A DNA stretch of 64,000 nucleotides, taken from Hymenopus coronatus (lineage: Eukaryota > Arthropoda > Insecta > Mantodea > Hymenopodidae). The translations under genes were made by a program, and so were the position numbers. The DNA is taken from positions 7,742,501 through 7,806,500 of the forward strand of contig CM060887.1 of the NCBI GenBank assembly GCA_030762935.1. The letters are read 5' to 3'. Position 1 is the stretch's first letter; each line of letters opens with the position of its first letter. The notes under the pieces are model-generated. The model had not been told where the DNA came from and did no database searches. It saw nothing but the letters and a program-made list of their open reading frames with translations. Of this stretch, positions 37,201 to 41,629 are shown piece by piece.

Positions 37201-40160
37201 TTGGAACCCAAACCAAGCTCTAATGGTAACACTGGAGACATGCAATAGATCTGCAAAGCTTCAGCTATCATATTTATTACAAATGCCTTTCATTTAGGAC
37301 TACTGTTGGAGTACATCTTGCAATGTATTAGAATCACCTCCATCTAATACATAAGTAAGAGCAATATTTTTACGGTTCATGACCAACTATATTTTCTTCC
37401 TACCTGCAAGAATTTAGTACACCTTTTTCTATCATTGCACCAAAATTATGATCTAGTTGCTAAAAACTAAAAGTCAGTTTCATATGGGTAAAATAACAAA
37501 TAGGCTACTAACTTTCTACCCTTCTTCCTTTTTATGCCTAAGGCAATGCATCCATGAAAATCCAAAAAGTTCTCTTATGATTGTTTTAAATTATTTTACT
37601 ATATTCTCATAGTCAGCTTATCCTCCCTGTATTAGTAGGACTGACATCCCCTAGGACTTACAAGTGGATGCTTACGCGCCAGAAGCCTGTCAGAGAGCCA
37701 ATGGCATGAAACCACAGAATGAAGAACAACTGGTCAGCCCATGAGCATGAGGAAGTGGACGATACAAAATGCAAACGAAATGGATGATAGGAAAGGTACT
37801 GAGAGCAATTGCTGGAATGACTGATAAGGGGAACTGGAGGATCTGGAGAAAATTTGCTCAAGACACCACTTCGTCCACCATAAACCCTACATGCAGGCAC
37901 TTGGGATCGAAGCCAGGCAGTCCAGGTGGGAGGCGAGTGGTCTAACCACTTGGCTACAGTGCCGCCCCTGCTATATATTCTCAAAAAATTAAATATATAG
38001 TGCACACAAAATTGTAATGAACTAGATATGTGAAATTATTGTTAAGAAATTCATTTCTTATTTGTAATTAATCACTTTTTGATGTAAAATGTCACCCTCC
38101 ATGGTATAGTGGTTACCGTGCTAACTTCATATACCCAAGGTCGTGGGTTCAAACTCTGCGGAGGATGATGGATTTTTTCAGATGTAAAAATTCTTAGCAT
38201 GGCTTCCTTTTGAAGGGTTGTAAAGGTGTTTCCCGTGTTGTAGATTTACGGCACGCAAAAGAATCTCAAGCCTGATGAAGAGGCCTCTGAGCAAAATTAA
38301 GCAGTCTTTCATGCCCAATTTAGAATGGAATGCTGAGAACCACAGTAGTTAAAGAGCATCCATAAATAACACCATTTTTTTATGTAATAATAGCTTCTTG
38401 AACTGTACAGTTTATTTTAACACTCCAAAAATTTTAGTTGAGCTTAGTACATAAACAAATTATTATACTGGCCATTTCTTAACTTCGATTCTTCTTAGTT
38501 TCATTGATCTACCTTCATAAAACTCTCATAAGTCGTTAAATAATAGTAAAAAATTATGAAATTCATAACCTCAACACTAGAGTTAATCAAAATTTCACAT
38601 TGCAGGGCATAAAAGAACCTTGTATGAGAAAAGTATGTATAATGAACTCCCTGCATCTTTTAAGAAATTACCAAATTTGCAATGAACTCTTATGATTTAT
38701 GGAACTGTATGCTTCATGAAAATCTATAAATTGATTTCATAATTCAGGTAATAATTGATCAGTTATACTTTAGGGGGAGTTTCAAGACCTTTTACCTGGT
38801 AGGTCATATTGGATGGAGCAATGAAAAGGTGAAATGATGTTCATATGAGCCCATTAAGCTGAGAGTTGCCCAATATTATTCTTCTCAGGATAAAGAAAAA
38901 ATAAAACCTTATCCGGAGAACTCACCCTAACCAAGATTTGAATACCTGTTGAATGTAACATACTAATATATTAATGTACAAAGGACTTTGTGTTTCTCAA
39001 CCTGAATGATAAAGTTATAATATACTTACGATTCGGAAATACTTTTTCAATATTTCGGGATAGACTCCTGACATTGAAACAAGAAAATAGGTTCACAAAC
39101 ATATGCTCTAAAACTCTTCATTTTCTTGTTATCAATTTATTAATGAAAGTTGCCTTCAACAGCTTTCTGGATCCATTCTTATAACATATTTATTTATGAA
39201 CTCATCCATAGACAGCTCTGATCCATTTTATCCTGCAGAGTTGGCCTCGTTTGCCATGGCTACTTTTAACATTTGTCATTAATCAGATGTAAATAAGAAA
39301 GAATGCAAATAAGAAGAAACATGTGGTTCATACATGATGCTCTAGCACATTTTAGTCTCATTGTTCGAGATGCACTGATTGGTATCTAACATGACAGATG
39401 GATAGGGAGAGAGGGATCAGTTCCATGGCCTTCATGTTCCCCTGATCTCAAACCTTTTGATTTTTATCTTTTGAGGTATCTTAAACCATTGGTTTATGCA
39501 GCAGACATCCTAGAGAAGAAACTCTTAATCTACATGTCATGGAAGCCTGCAAAATCATACGACACCAACTGGGGCAATATGATATGATGAGTGCATGCAA
39601 GGGAAAGATATTTGAATAATTTGCTACAAGTGGTATTTGTGTGCAACACCTAACATCATCAAAAACAGAATGCATCACTTTCAAGTTTTTCATTAATAAT
39701 GTTTTGAACCTCAATGAATTGAAAACAAAGGGTTTTGGGACATGTGTTTATATGAACATTCTTTTCTTATTTTGATGTAAGGAACCTGTCCCCAAACTTT
39801 ATAAAAGTATTTTTGAATCAGTGTGAATAGGATTACAGTCATCAACAGCAGAAAATAAGATATTTGTGAAATATACAAACCATTTAAGTAAGTGGTGGGA
39901 AGAGAAGATACTGTTTCAGAATCTGACTTCAAGACTGCTGGTGTTGCAGCAATTCCATTTACACTTCTTTTGTTCAATATGACTGAGACGTTGTCTGTAG
40001 CAGAGTGCTGCGGACCATTCATCTGCAAACTTTTTGTCACAGAGTGGCTTGTGAGAAAATCAGAAGTGTATCCATTGCTGAGTGCTCCATTTTGAAAGGT
40101 CATGGTTGAGGAGCTGCGATGCTCAATTACTTCAACAGATGATTTTTCATCCACTTTCAT
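1132..40160 (-). CDS. ACSBG: ACSBG/bubblegum-type very-long-chain acyl-CoA synthetase, 15 coding exons
   Basis: Join of 15 exons, 742 codons plus stop. The family activates long and very long fatty acids to acyl-CoA with ATP, through an acyl-adenylate. Seen in the sequence: a poorly conserved N-terminal region (residues 1-93); P-loop [14 protein letters not shown] at 307-320; FGMSET at 496-501; [12 protein letters not shown] at 566-577; [18 protein letters not shown] at 586-603; and the C-terminal ISNAQ...[15 protein letters not shown] block typical of bubblegum proteins. Length is close to the family's usual 660-725, slightly longer because of the N-terminus. Every intron is GT-AG except intron 12, which has a GC donor, and the phases close exactly to the TAG stop. 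No frameshift or stop breaks the reading frame. Oddity: the P-loop reads PKA where family members normally have PKG. A 5' UTR exon must lie upstream of 40193 and was not found. The family assignment is secure; substrate specificity is inferred. Confidence 0.95.
1366..2305 (+). mobile_element. Recurrent ACTTTCTCTAC element, copy with inverted terminal segment
   Basis: Head at 1366, (GT)13 at 1473-1498, the shared body (CTCAAAAATAGCTAAC, ATTGAAGAATTTACATGAC and so on), and the tail GTAGAGAAAGTCATGTGAAT near 2090. It is followed from about 2117 by a reverse-complement head ending GGAGGAAGTAAAAATT. The two outer arms are therefore inverted repeats of roughly 190 bp. No open frame of interest. Confidence 0.75.
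2347..2467 (-). CDS. ACSBG: ACSBG coding exon 14
   Basis: Residues 677-717. [20 protein letters not shown] followed by [13 protein letters not shown], the most diagnostic C-terminal block of bubblegum proteins. Acceptor cccaacag, donor gtaagt. Leaves in phase 1. Confidence 0.96.
2650..4275 (+). mobile_element. LINE with AP-endonuclease ORF and deleted RT (CR1/Jockey-like)
   Basis: An open frame at about 2650-3951 (first GTG at 2695) encodes the endonuclease of a non-LTR retrotransposon: HQNV near the start, [15 protein letters not shown], the DFNID catalytic motif (SDFNIDFL) and GFSDHEAQI, with the connector ([20 protein letters not shown]) behind it. The family's RT should follow. Instead the frame closes at 3949, a second piece at 3948-4090 ([19 protein letters not shown]) follows in a shifted frame, and the sequence runs straight into an apparent 3' UTR ending in AATTGAAATTGAAATC at about 4252-4274. 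The RT domain is missing, so the copy cannot move by itself. It lies inside intron 13 of the host gene, opposite in orientation. The clade is a guess from motif wording; the endonuclease call is secure. Confidence 0.85.
4440..5090 (+). repeat. Three diverged direct copies of an AATTTGTGCAGAAAT motif region
   Basis: Near 4470, 4660 and 5045 the text (CTCAAATTTGTGCAGAAAT or a close variant, followed by GGCAGGAGGGAAAGG-like purine runs) recurs in the same direction, suggesting an old local duplication. The third copy lies after the hairpin at 4901-5035. The small frames at 4647 and 5071 have no recognisable product. Confidence 0.45.
4901..5035. repeat. Foldback (hairpin) element 1
   Basis: Left arm 4901-4947 and right arm 4990-5035 are near-perfect reverse complements (CACTTATCTTTTGGAATCC against its complement), with a spacer of about 42 bp. 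No coding content; MITE-like. Confidence 0.8.
5281..5544 (-). repeat. SINE-B (tRNA-derived), full-length copy
   Basis: The minus strand starts with CTCCGTGGTGTAATGGTTAC (A-box region), then a B-box-like GGTTCATACC stretch, a body containing TTTACGGCATGTAAAAGAAC, and the tail CTGAGAACCACAGCAGTTAG. Related copies lie at 22822, 30695, 38095, 48510 and 51422. Confidence 0.8.
5652..5771 (-). CDS. ACSBG: ACSBG coding exon 13
   Basis: Residues 637-676, [20 protein letters not shown] to DILDNEK. Acceptor ctgtttcag, donor gtttgc. Sits 7.6 kb from exon 12, on the far side of the 112-bp satellite. Confidence 0.92.
5800..6428. other. Intron 12 sequence, nothing recognised
   Basis: AT-rich, with only short random frames. 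Borders the satellite array on its left. Confidence 0.5.
6429..10230. repeat. 112-bp satellite array, 34 units with higher-order structure
   Basis: Anchoring on ATGCCATCTGCTTATTG gives 34 unit starts from 6450 to 10134, spaced 112 bp. Spacing is 111 bp where GTGTAGAGAG replaces GTGCAGAAGAG (units at 7119, 7454, 7901, 8012, 8235, 8346, 8793, 9464 and 9799), and 109 bp for the first. Units are nearly identical and each has an AGATCT site. Variant markers (ACAAAG, CAACAAAG, GGACACACG, GGACACGAGAG, GATGAAGC) recur in the same order: units 4-7 match 19-22, and units 2-5 match 24-27. Since 112 is not a multiple of 3, long open frames appear in several frames on both strands; none is a gene. Lies within intron 12 of ACSBG. 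Confidence 0.97.
10405..10530 (+). repeat. Recurrent ACTTTCTCTAC element, head fragment
   Basis: TTTTTACTTTCTCTGCTGC, then the AAAAATTTGATGCAGAGATTT block of the family. Only the head is present. Confidence 0.55.
10590..10617. repeat. (GATT)n microsatellite
   Basis: About seven tandem GATT units. Confidence 0.9.
10960..11640 (-). pseudogene. Mariner-family transposase relic
   Basis: Minus-strand conceptual translation gives, in order: [13 protein letters not shown] near 11260 (family: RKLC-RW-PH-LT, after the HTH region); [19 protein letters not shown] near 11160, where a TGA stands in place of the invariant Trp of [22 protein letters not shown]; and [12 protein letters not shown] near 11010. 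Several frameshifts and stops lie in between. The last catalytic block (SPDL) was not found. Old relic in intron 12. Confidence 0.75.
11694..11938 (-). repeat. SINE-A (tRNA-derived) with poly-A tail
   Basis: The minus strand starts GCCCACCTAGGTAGTGTGGT, has a B-box-like segment, the TTATCCTGAGAAGATGAAT body block, GGTTAAAGGACGTTAAGCC, and an A-tail (T-run at 11694-11710). Confidence 0.85.
11939..12963. other. Intron 12 sequence, nothing recognised
   Basis: AT-rich and non-coding in all frames. No repeat shared with the rest of the window was seen. Confidence 0.45.
12964..13140 (+). repeat. SINE-A, 3'-truncated
   Basis: CATCTGGGTAGTGTGGTGAT, ATTCAACAGGTCGCAAGTTC (B-box), then CCTTATCCTGAGAAGACAAA. 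Stops at an A-run near 13140, short of the GGTTAAAGGACG tail. Confidence 0.85.
13388..13528 (-). CDS. ACSBG: ACSBG coding exon 12, GC donor
   Basis: Residues 590-636, [20 protein letters not shown] to SILLTFK. The exon end reads AAG followed by gcaaga, the consensus for a GC-AG intron. There is no GT at a compatible place and the frame closes soon after. The next exon ([10 protein letters not shown]) joins in phase 0 exactly as in the family. Confidence 0.94.
13989..14138 (-). CDS. ACSBG: ACSBG coding exon 11
   Basis: Residues 540-589. Contains [15 protein letters not shown], then [12 protein letters not shown] with the ribose-binding Asp, and TGRIK at the hinge to the C-terminal lid domain. 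Acceptor atttcag, donor gtatga. Confidence 0.96.
14139..15520. other. Intron 10, unrecognised sequence
   Basis: Only short frames (for example 14500-14935) without recognisable domains. No shared repeat was seen. Confidence 0.4.
15520..15790 (+). repeat. Old SINE-like repeat with conserved core
   Basis: GCTGTCAATTACCAGAATAT, then CTGGAATTTCATCCTGCAG, then AGTTCTTTTATATGCCTTTA and GACATGAGGCTGTTGCTTTT. The first part recurs at about 44453-44512. The second resembles the central block of SINE-B (GTTCTTTTACGTGCCGTAAA). Confidence 0.5.
15893..16050. repeat. Foldback (hairpin) element 2
   Basis: Left arm 15893-15951 and right arm 15999-16050 are inverted (outer TTAAGAGTAAAAACACA, inner CACTAGTTGAAAT..GTAATTTA). 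Loop about 47 bp, no coding content. Confidence 0.8.
16458..16520. repeat. (CTC)n microsatellite
   Basis: About 20 CTC units interrupted by CAT. It creates the proline/histidine run in a spurious frame. Confidence 0.95.
17000..17134 (-). CDS. ACSBG: ACSBG coding exon 10
   Basis: Residues 495-539, opening with AFGMSET, the adenine-binding (Y/F)GMSE motif, and ending DEDGQGE. Acceptor tttttcag, donor gtaagt. Phase 0 on both sides. Confidence 0.95.
17495..17640 (-). repeat. Old degraded copy of the recurrent element
   Basis: TTATTTTTCTACCTACTTCA, TGTTAATCAAGATAAACC and TGGCAGAAATTGTTTCATCAC align with the tail region of minus copies (TACTTCATGCTAATCGAGAA, TAGCAGAAATAGTCTTATTAC). A similar relic lies at about 35395-35600. 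Confidence 0.45.
17875..18640 (+). mobile_element. Recurrent element, copy split by a SINE-A insertion
   Basis: Head-to-body text at 17875-18190 (CATCCAAAAAATTGATAC, then GAATTTTCTGGGAATAGCC) breaks at a T-run and resumes at about 18421 with TTGTATAATTGGTGAATG and AAAATGTAGATACTTTTAAA. In intact copies these two parts are contiguous. Confidence 0.7.
18191..18420 (-). repeat. SINE-A inserted in the recurrent element
   Basis: T-run, GGTAGGTCATATCTGACGAT, TCTTCTCAGGATAAGGGAA and GTAACTCACCCTAATCAAG: a minus-strand SINE-A with a degraded head. The host element resumes on both sides. Confidence 0.75.
19255..20190 (-). mobile_element. Recurrent element, diverged copy split by a hairpin
   Basis: Minus orientation. 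ATAAGGGAGTACTCTATGC at 19270 and AAAGCTGGTCATTATGTGA at 19520 belong to the tail half. AGCCATTTTTGAGAAAATC, CATGTAAAGGGTAGTTGTAG and GTACCTTCTCTATCTACCAT belong to the head half and close the copy at about 20186. The hairpin at 19320-19457 sits in the tail half. Confidence 0.65.
19320..19457. repeat. Foldback (hairpin) element 3
   Basis: Left arm 19320-19376 (TTTTCAGACTGAGAAGCCAT, then GGTCCAGACATTTTGTTCA) pairs with right arm 19399-19457 (TGAACAAAACATCTGGACCT, then GGCTTCTCAGCCCGGAAAA). Loop 22 bp. No frame of its own. Confidence 0.88.
20289..20454 (-). CDS. ACSBG: ACSBG coding exon 9
   Basis: Residues 439-494. Contains [16 protein letters not shown], the SGAAPIS motif of the adenylation core, and ends DIPVMD. 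Acceptor tcttgcag, donor gtaaga. Leaves in phase 0. Confidence 0.94.
20925..21400 (+). pseudogene. LINE RNase H / C-terminal fragment
   Basis: The frame [20 protein letters not shown] matches the end of RNase H in RNase H-bearing LINEs (I/Jockey-type; PSHCGI-GNE-AD-LAKKG). About 150 bp later come [20 protein letters not shown] and [16 protein letters not shown], the usual cysteine-containing tail of such elements. Stops and frameshifts interrupt it, and the RT part is absent. Confidence 0.82.
21400..22280. other. Intron 8, low-complexity AT-rich sequence
   Basis: Runs of A and AAAAACA. No recognisable gene or shared repeat apart from a CCCACCCACCCAC patch near 21380. Confidence 0.4.
22283..22560 (-). 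repeat. SINE-F (tRNA-derived) copy
   Basis: The minus strand has GTTCAAGTCCCAGCAACTG (B-box), GGGGAGGGTCCAAGTAAAAT and TGACTGCAGTTGCATGGC. Shares this order with the plus copy at 41390-41605. Confidence 0.75.
22822..23372 (+). repeat. SINE-B split by an inserted SINE-C
   Basis: SINE-B starts near 22822 (TAGTGGTTACCATGCTAGTC, CCAAGGTCACAAGCTCAAAC) and runs to about 22971. It resumes at about 23289 with GACATGTAAAAGAACCTAAA and GCAAAATTAAGCAGTCTTGC. Between the two lies a minus-strand SINE-C. Confidence 0.75.
22972..23288 (-). repeat. SINE-C inserted in SINE-B
   Basis: Matches the minus copy at 37607-37969 along its length: TCATAGTCAGCTTACCCTCC, GAAGCCTGTTGGGGAACCA, CATGAGGAAGTGGATGATA, and the tRNA-like head (CTCACCTCCCATCTAGGTGG on the minus strand). 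Confidence 0.8.
23373..24190. other. Intron 8, nothing recognised
   Basis: No credible frame. Contains no repeat that I can match elsewhere in the window. Confidence 0.4.
24199..24380 (-). CDS. ACSBG: ACSBG coding exon 8
   Basis: Residues 379-439, [20 protein letters not shown] onward, the [15 protein letters not shown] block of ACSBG. Acceptor tctgaag, donor gtaagt. Leaves in phase 2, which exon 9 completes. Confidence 0.94.
24400..25130. other. Intron 7, nothing recognised
   Basis: AT-rich spacer between ACSBG exon 8 and the RpS25 pseudogene. Confidence 0.4.
25138..25420 (-). pseudogene. RpS25: Ribosomal protein S25 (eS25) pseudogene
   Basis: The minus-strand translation matches the eS25 core: a lysine-rich GKAKKK stretch, then (after a one-base deletion) [19 protein letters not shown], then [24 protein letters not shown] and a degenerate tail. 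Differences from the family: the conserved RDKLNN reads CD*LNN with a TAG; the segment between APSAV and RGSLA (normally containing SERLK) is missing; two residues are lost before ELL. It is uninterrupted by introns, as expected of a retro-copy, but no poly-A remnant is visible. Not functional. Confidence 0.88.
25450..26535 (-). pseudogene. Penelope-like element RT relic
   Basis: Minus strand: [20 protein letters not shown] near 26500-26430 is the Penelope-type RT motif. It is followed by [20 protein letters not shown] and [12 protein letters not shown] near 26310-26180, the family's PFLDV...YRKPTHT block. Between them the catalytic YVDD box reads WYCYIGMQ followed by a stop. The lysine-rich frame at 26062-25871 and the 3' region to about 25450 (CGAAACACATCCTG on the minus strand) follow. 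The part upstream of the LAMGN motif is cut off by the LINE fragment at 26560. Confidence 0.82.
26560..27420 (-). pseudogene. LINE 3' end fragment (RT C-terminus)
   Basis: [20 protein letters not shown], then [20 protein letters not shown] and [13 protein letters not shown] at 27290-27110 match the post-RT region of CR1/Jockey-like LINEs (FLGI-ID--L-W--H). Further down [12 protein letters not shown] and a degraded HGHDART-like block follow. The 3' end shows ATTGAATTGAATT at about 26605-26590. Frameshifts near 27090 and 26880. Confidence 0.8.
27431..27499 (-). CDS. ACSBG: ACSBG coding exon 7 (69 bp)
   Basis: Residues 356-378, [20 protein letters not shown] then ALK. A short exon whose placement rests on the exact phase-0 fit and on family similarity (SHVAAQ followed by a DIY...FA-D segment). 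Acceptor cttccag, donor gtaagt. Confidence 0.92.
27540..27839. other. Intron 6 segment, nothing recognised
   Basis: Contains a 67-codon open frame at 27603 without a recognisable domain. Confidence 0.35.
27840..29230 (-). pseudogene. LINE RT relic (palm to C-terminus)
   Basis: [20 protein letters not shown] near 29180, then [36 protein letters not shown] after a frameshift near 28965, [20 protein letters not shown] at 28460, and [20 protein letters not shown] near 28060: the canonical order of a CR1/Jockey-like RT. The YADD region near 28700 is degraded. No endonuclease part is attached. Same general family as the fragment at 26560-27420. Confidence 0.85.
29232..29640. other. Intron 6 segment, unrecognised
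   Basis: Starts GAGGGTCATTTTTATAAAG near 29417, which resembles the way many Tc1/mariner-type inverted ends begin. No partner end or transposase was found. Confidence 0.3.
29659..29805 (-). CDS. ACSBG: ACSBG coding exon 6 (P-loop exon)
   Basis: Residues 307-355. Carries [16 protein letters not shown], the adenylate-forming P-loop signature. The T and K residues expected to contact phosphate are kept, but the residue after PK is Ala where the family normally has Gly. Ends in [10 protein letters not shown], the second conserved core motif. Acceptor cttacag, donor gtacgt. Confidence 0.95.
30036..30692 (-). mobile_element. Deleted DUF4817/Tc1-type transposon with long TIRs
   Basis: Left arm from 30036 (ACCATTTAATAGGCCAAAC) is inverted at the right end (30692 inwards), with similarity for at least 110 bp and weaker similarity to about 190 bp (TCAATGCCATCTGTTGACT on both arms). 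Inside, at 30545-30291, the minus strand encodes [19 protein letters not shown] and [18 protein letters not shown], matching the N-terminal helix-turn-helix region (DUF4817) of this transposase group. The rest of the transposase is gone. Inserted in intron 5; a SINE-B begins directly at its right end. Confidence 0.8.
30695..30974 (-). repeat. SINE-B, full-length copy
   Basis: Minus strand: CCTCCGTGATGTAATGATTAC, CAAGGTCGTGGGTTCAAACC (B-box), GGAAGTAAAGTACTGTGTCC and the tail GAACCACAGCAGTTAAAG. The same order as 5281-5544. Confidence 0.85.
31031..31132 (-). CDS. ACSBG: ACSBG coding exon 5
   Basis: Residues 273-306, [11 protein letters not shown] to CCTLVYT, which leads straight into the ATP/AMP-binding P-loop split across the next intron. 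Acceptor gttctag, donor gtaagt, phase 0 on both sides. Confidence 0.93.
31548..31743 (-). CDS. ACSBG: ACSBG coding exon 4
   Basis: Residues 207-272, starting [16 protein letters not shown], the family's GFAxGIYTTNSPEAC motif, and ending EGVIS. Acceptor cttgcag, donor gtaagt. Leaves in phase 0. Confidence 0.95.
32033..32883 (-). mobile_element. Recurrent ACTTTCTCTAC element, near-complete body
   Basis: Runs from the inverted tail (GCTCCATTCACATGACTTTC at 32040) to the inverted head (GTATGTGTAGGGAAAATAAA at 32880). Shared blocks in order: AAGCTTATGC, TAAGTAAAAGTGAAATAAGG, AGGAATTGACAAATCCCTG, GAGGCTATTCCCAGAAAATT, CATTTCCGGTGAAATCTCG equivalents. No open frame of interest. No inverted terminal segment beyond the tail. 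Confidence 0.85.
32940..33301 (-). pseudogene. piggyBac-family transposase fragment
   Basis: The minus strand shows [20 protein letters not shown], then [16 protein letters not shown] and [24 protein letters not shown]...FNMLDIAGxNA is the C-terminal half of the piggyBac DDE domain, including its last Asp. Downstream frames are broken. No ends of a parent element were found. Confidence 0.8.
33716..34458 (-). mobile_element. Recurrent ACTTTCTCTAC element, near-complete body
   Basis: TCCCATTCACATGACTTTCT at 33727 to GTATGTGTAGAGAAAGTAAA at 34455, with the body blocks in the usual order. A CA/C-rich patch at 34287-34313 sits where other copies carry a (CA)n run. Confidence 0.85.
34812..34946 (-). 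CDS. ACSBG: ACSBG coding exon 3
   Basis: Residues 162-207. Contains [19 protein letters not shown], matching the bubblegum HGVGILGFNSPEW-type segment of the N-terminal adenylation subdomain. Acceptor tttttccag, donor gtaaga, phases 2 and 2. Confidence 0.94.
35111..35175 (+). repeat. Short tRNA-like SINE fragment (SINE-D type)
   Basis: TCTCTGTGGTAGAGTGGTCA, then GGGTTCAATTCCCAGC (B-box). Resembles 57001-57185 with the anticodon-arm part missing. Confidence 0.5.
35395..35600 (-). repeat. Old degraded copy of the recurrent element
   Basis: TCACATTCACAGAACTTTTTC resembles the inverted tail, with the AGAAATAGCTAC region behind it. GGCCTTAAATTTGCATACTC, TTTCTATGG is the reverse complement of text at about 18595-18620, itself part of an old copy. 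Confidence 0.4.
35672..35876 (-). CDS. ACSBG: ACSBG coding exon 2
   Basis: Residues 94-162, starting [11 protein letters not shown] and ending KNITY. This is the start of the AMP-binding enzyme fold (the [18 protein letters not shown] segment is typical of ACSBG). Acceptor caatttcag, donor gtaaga. Enters in phase 1 and leaves in phase 2, matching both neighbours. Confidence 0.93.
35890..37600. other. Intron 1, nothing recognised
   Basis: No coding pattern. A 15-bp inverted match (TTAGAGCTTGG at about 36590 and CCAAGCTCTAA at about 37213) could be ends of an old element but is too short to call. Confidence 0.4.
37607..37969 (-). repeat. SINE-C (tRNA-derived), full-length copy
   Basis: The minus strand starts GGGGCGGCACTGTAGCCAAG, TGGTTAGACCACTCGCCTCC (A-box side) and GGCTTCGATCCCAAGTGCC (B-box), then a body shared with 22972-23288. 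Confidence 0.88.
38095..38370 (+). repeat. SINE-B, full-length copy
   Basis: CCTCCATGGTATAGTGGTTAC, CCCAAGGTCGTGGGTTCAAA, TTTACGGCACGCAAAAGAAT and the tail GAACCACAGTAGTTAAAGAG. The best plus-strand reference for this family. Confidence 0.9.
38785..38962 (-). repeat. SINE-A, diverged copy
   Basis: CTGGTAGGTCATATTGGAT, TGAAATGATGTTCATATGAG, TTCTTCTCAGGATAAAG and ACTCACCCTAACCAAGATT. The tRNA-like head is truncated. Confidence 0.75.
39240..39700 (+). pseudogene. DUF4817/Tc1-type transposase C-terminal relic
   Basis: The plus-strand frame from about 39315 reads [15 protein letters not shown], a TAA, then [20 protein letters not shown] and [20 protein letters not shown]. This is the HDGAPAHF...WIGRGGPI-WP-RSPDLNPLDF...LW block, with the second and third catalytic Asp still readable. 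Lies in intron 1, opposite to the host gene. The N-terminal part is absent. Confidence 0.8.
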
Positions 40161-40193
40161 TTCTATGCAAGTTTTTCAAGTAGATGTCGAAAT
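39881..40193 (-). CDS. ACSBG: ACSBG exon with start codon (coding 40160-39881)
   Basis: The acceptor is a long CT-rich tract followed by cag just above 40193. The first 33 nt are 5' UTR with an in-frame TGA upstream of the ATG, so 40160 is the start. It encodes residues 1-93, rich in Ser, Thr and Asn, with no signal peptide or clear membrane segment. The donor after 39881 reads gtttgt, and the open frame running past it (LYISQIS...) is intronic. Ends in phase 1. The polypyrimidine-AG acceptor implies at least one more upstream, non-coding exon. Confidence 0.9.
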
Positions 40194-40313
40194 CTGGAGA
40201 GAGAGAGAGAGAAAAAAAAAAGATAAAGAGTTAAAATAATCTATTGCATTAAAAATATTTCAGTACTCTCACTTCTACAGCTTACTCTTATAAAAGAACA
40301 TTGTTGTATCTGG

Positions 40314-40415
40314 AAAGGTAGAGTAGACTGAAAAATTCAATACCATAGCCAGGATTTGAACCACAGATCTCCCAGTCTGTAGTCAGTTGCTTTACAACTG
40401 AGCTACCCTGACAAC
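40314..40415 (-). repeat. SINE-E (tRNA-like) copy 1
   Basis: The minus strand carries GGTAGCTCAGTTGTAAAGCA (A-box) and GTGGTTCAAATCCTGGCTA (B-box). The flanking GAAAAATTCAATACCATAGC is also shared with copy 2. Confidence 0.75.
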
Positions 40416-40615
40416 ATGCCAGCATGGATTGAATTTCTCATCTGATTTGCATGTTTTCTATTAAACCACAAGATGATCTCAAAATTATTTTGAGATGACA
40501 TACCCCAATGGCGGCTTACAATATCATAAGTACTTTAGGTCCCGAGTATAGCCAACTAGTGTTGATTTATGTTTCCCCCCCCCCCCACAGAAGCTGTGTG
40601 TAGGACAGGAGCTGG

Positions 40616-40712
40616 ATAGGTAGAGTCAGAATGAAAAATTCAATACCATAGCTGGGATTTGAACCATGAATTTCCCAGGCTCTAGCCAATTGCTCTACGA
40701 CTGAGCTATAGT
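40616..40712 (-). repeat. SINE-E (tRNA-like) copy 2
   Basis: Direct-repeat partner of copy 1, about 300 bp away: TATAGCTCAGTCGTAGAGCA and ATGGTTCAAATCCCAGCTA on the minus strand. Confidence 0.75.
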
Positions 40713-40813
40713 TGGTAGATACGGTATTGTATTCCACCAAAAATTTTGATGTTGAAGTTTCCCTTTGAATATATATTTTGAGGTCCCCTGAATAAAAAAG
40801 CATTTTTAGAAAA

Positions 40814-40869
<56 letters not shown>

Positions 40870-41100
40870 TGACAGTATAAGTAAAAAAAAAATCGAAAAG
40901 ACCATTAAATACCAATTTTGATATTTAAGTGTAGTATTTTGCAAGTATGTGACATGAAAATGTTCAAAAAAAATCTCCCCACCCTAAACTACCCTTTGCA
41001 TAACAATGTTTTGAAAATTTTGTTTTTCTCAAAAATGGCTAATGATTTTGATTAACATGCCGTATATTAAAGATATTTAGAGGATGGATAACTCAAGGAA
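40712..41100 (+). mobile_element. Recurrent element, 5' half with (GT)n
   Basis: TTGGTAGATACGGTATTG, CCACCAAAAATTTTGATG, (GT)26 at 40816-40868, AATACCAATTTTGATATTTA, then CTCAAAAATGGCTAATG. Stops at about 41095 in mid-body. Confidence 0.8.
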
Positions 41101-41389
41101 ATGTTTAATATAGCAGTCGGGAATAAAATATACATTTTCCAAAGAAAACATCTTTTCCTTTTGTTATGGATTATCAAATAGGTACTAGAAGTCTAGAATT
41201 CTGATTAACGATCGTTAAATGCGTTAGAAACAATACGCAATTTACATATCTACAAATCAATACAAAAATGCAAGCATAGAAGGTTAATGATGAATCTCCA
41301 CATTTGAATTAACATTTTTTATTTGCTGGAGATATTCGCCTGTACTCTGATATGCTTACATTGAAGTTAACTTAAGTCTGGTCAAGATC

Positions 41390-41605
41390 ACGCCATGTGT
41401 GTTTGTGAACGTCGCTAGTTCGAGTCCCAGGGATTGTAGTCAAATGTATCTGGTAAAGACGGGGAGGGCCCAAGTAAAATAAATGGTGTGGTGGCATACT
41501 TGGTTGCTGACGGGGTTACATTTGACTGCAGTTGCATGGATTTTGCTCTTTTGTACTTAAAAACCACTACAGCTTTTTTGAAAAAATATTGATAATTTTA
41601 CAGTA
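41390..41605 (+). repeat. SINE-F copy
   Basis: TAGTTCGAGTCCCAGGGATT (B-box), GGGGAGGGCCCAAGTAAAAT, TGACTGCAGTTGCATGGAT and AACCACTACAGCTTTTT. Colinear with 22283-22500 in reverse. Confidence 0.8.
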
Positions 41606-41629
41606 TAAACTAGCTGTAACTAGCCTAAT

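Noticed and set aside
36588..37225. A 15-bp inverted match that could be the ends of a transposon
   Set aside because: Too short and without target duplication or internal content. Could be chance in AT-rich sequence.
39711..39880. Continuation of the first ACSBG exon to 39711 as a membrane-like C-terminus
   Set aside because: The family alignment resumes at exon 2 with a matching phase, and a GT donor lies at 39880. The extra residues are intron.
40567..40944. A 125-codon minus frame with a Thr-His run (also frames at 53815, 55279, 58116 and 61338)
   Set aside because: These are (GT)n/(CA)n microsatellites inside copies of the recurrent element.
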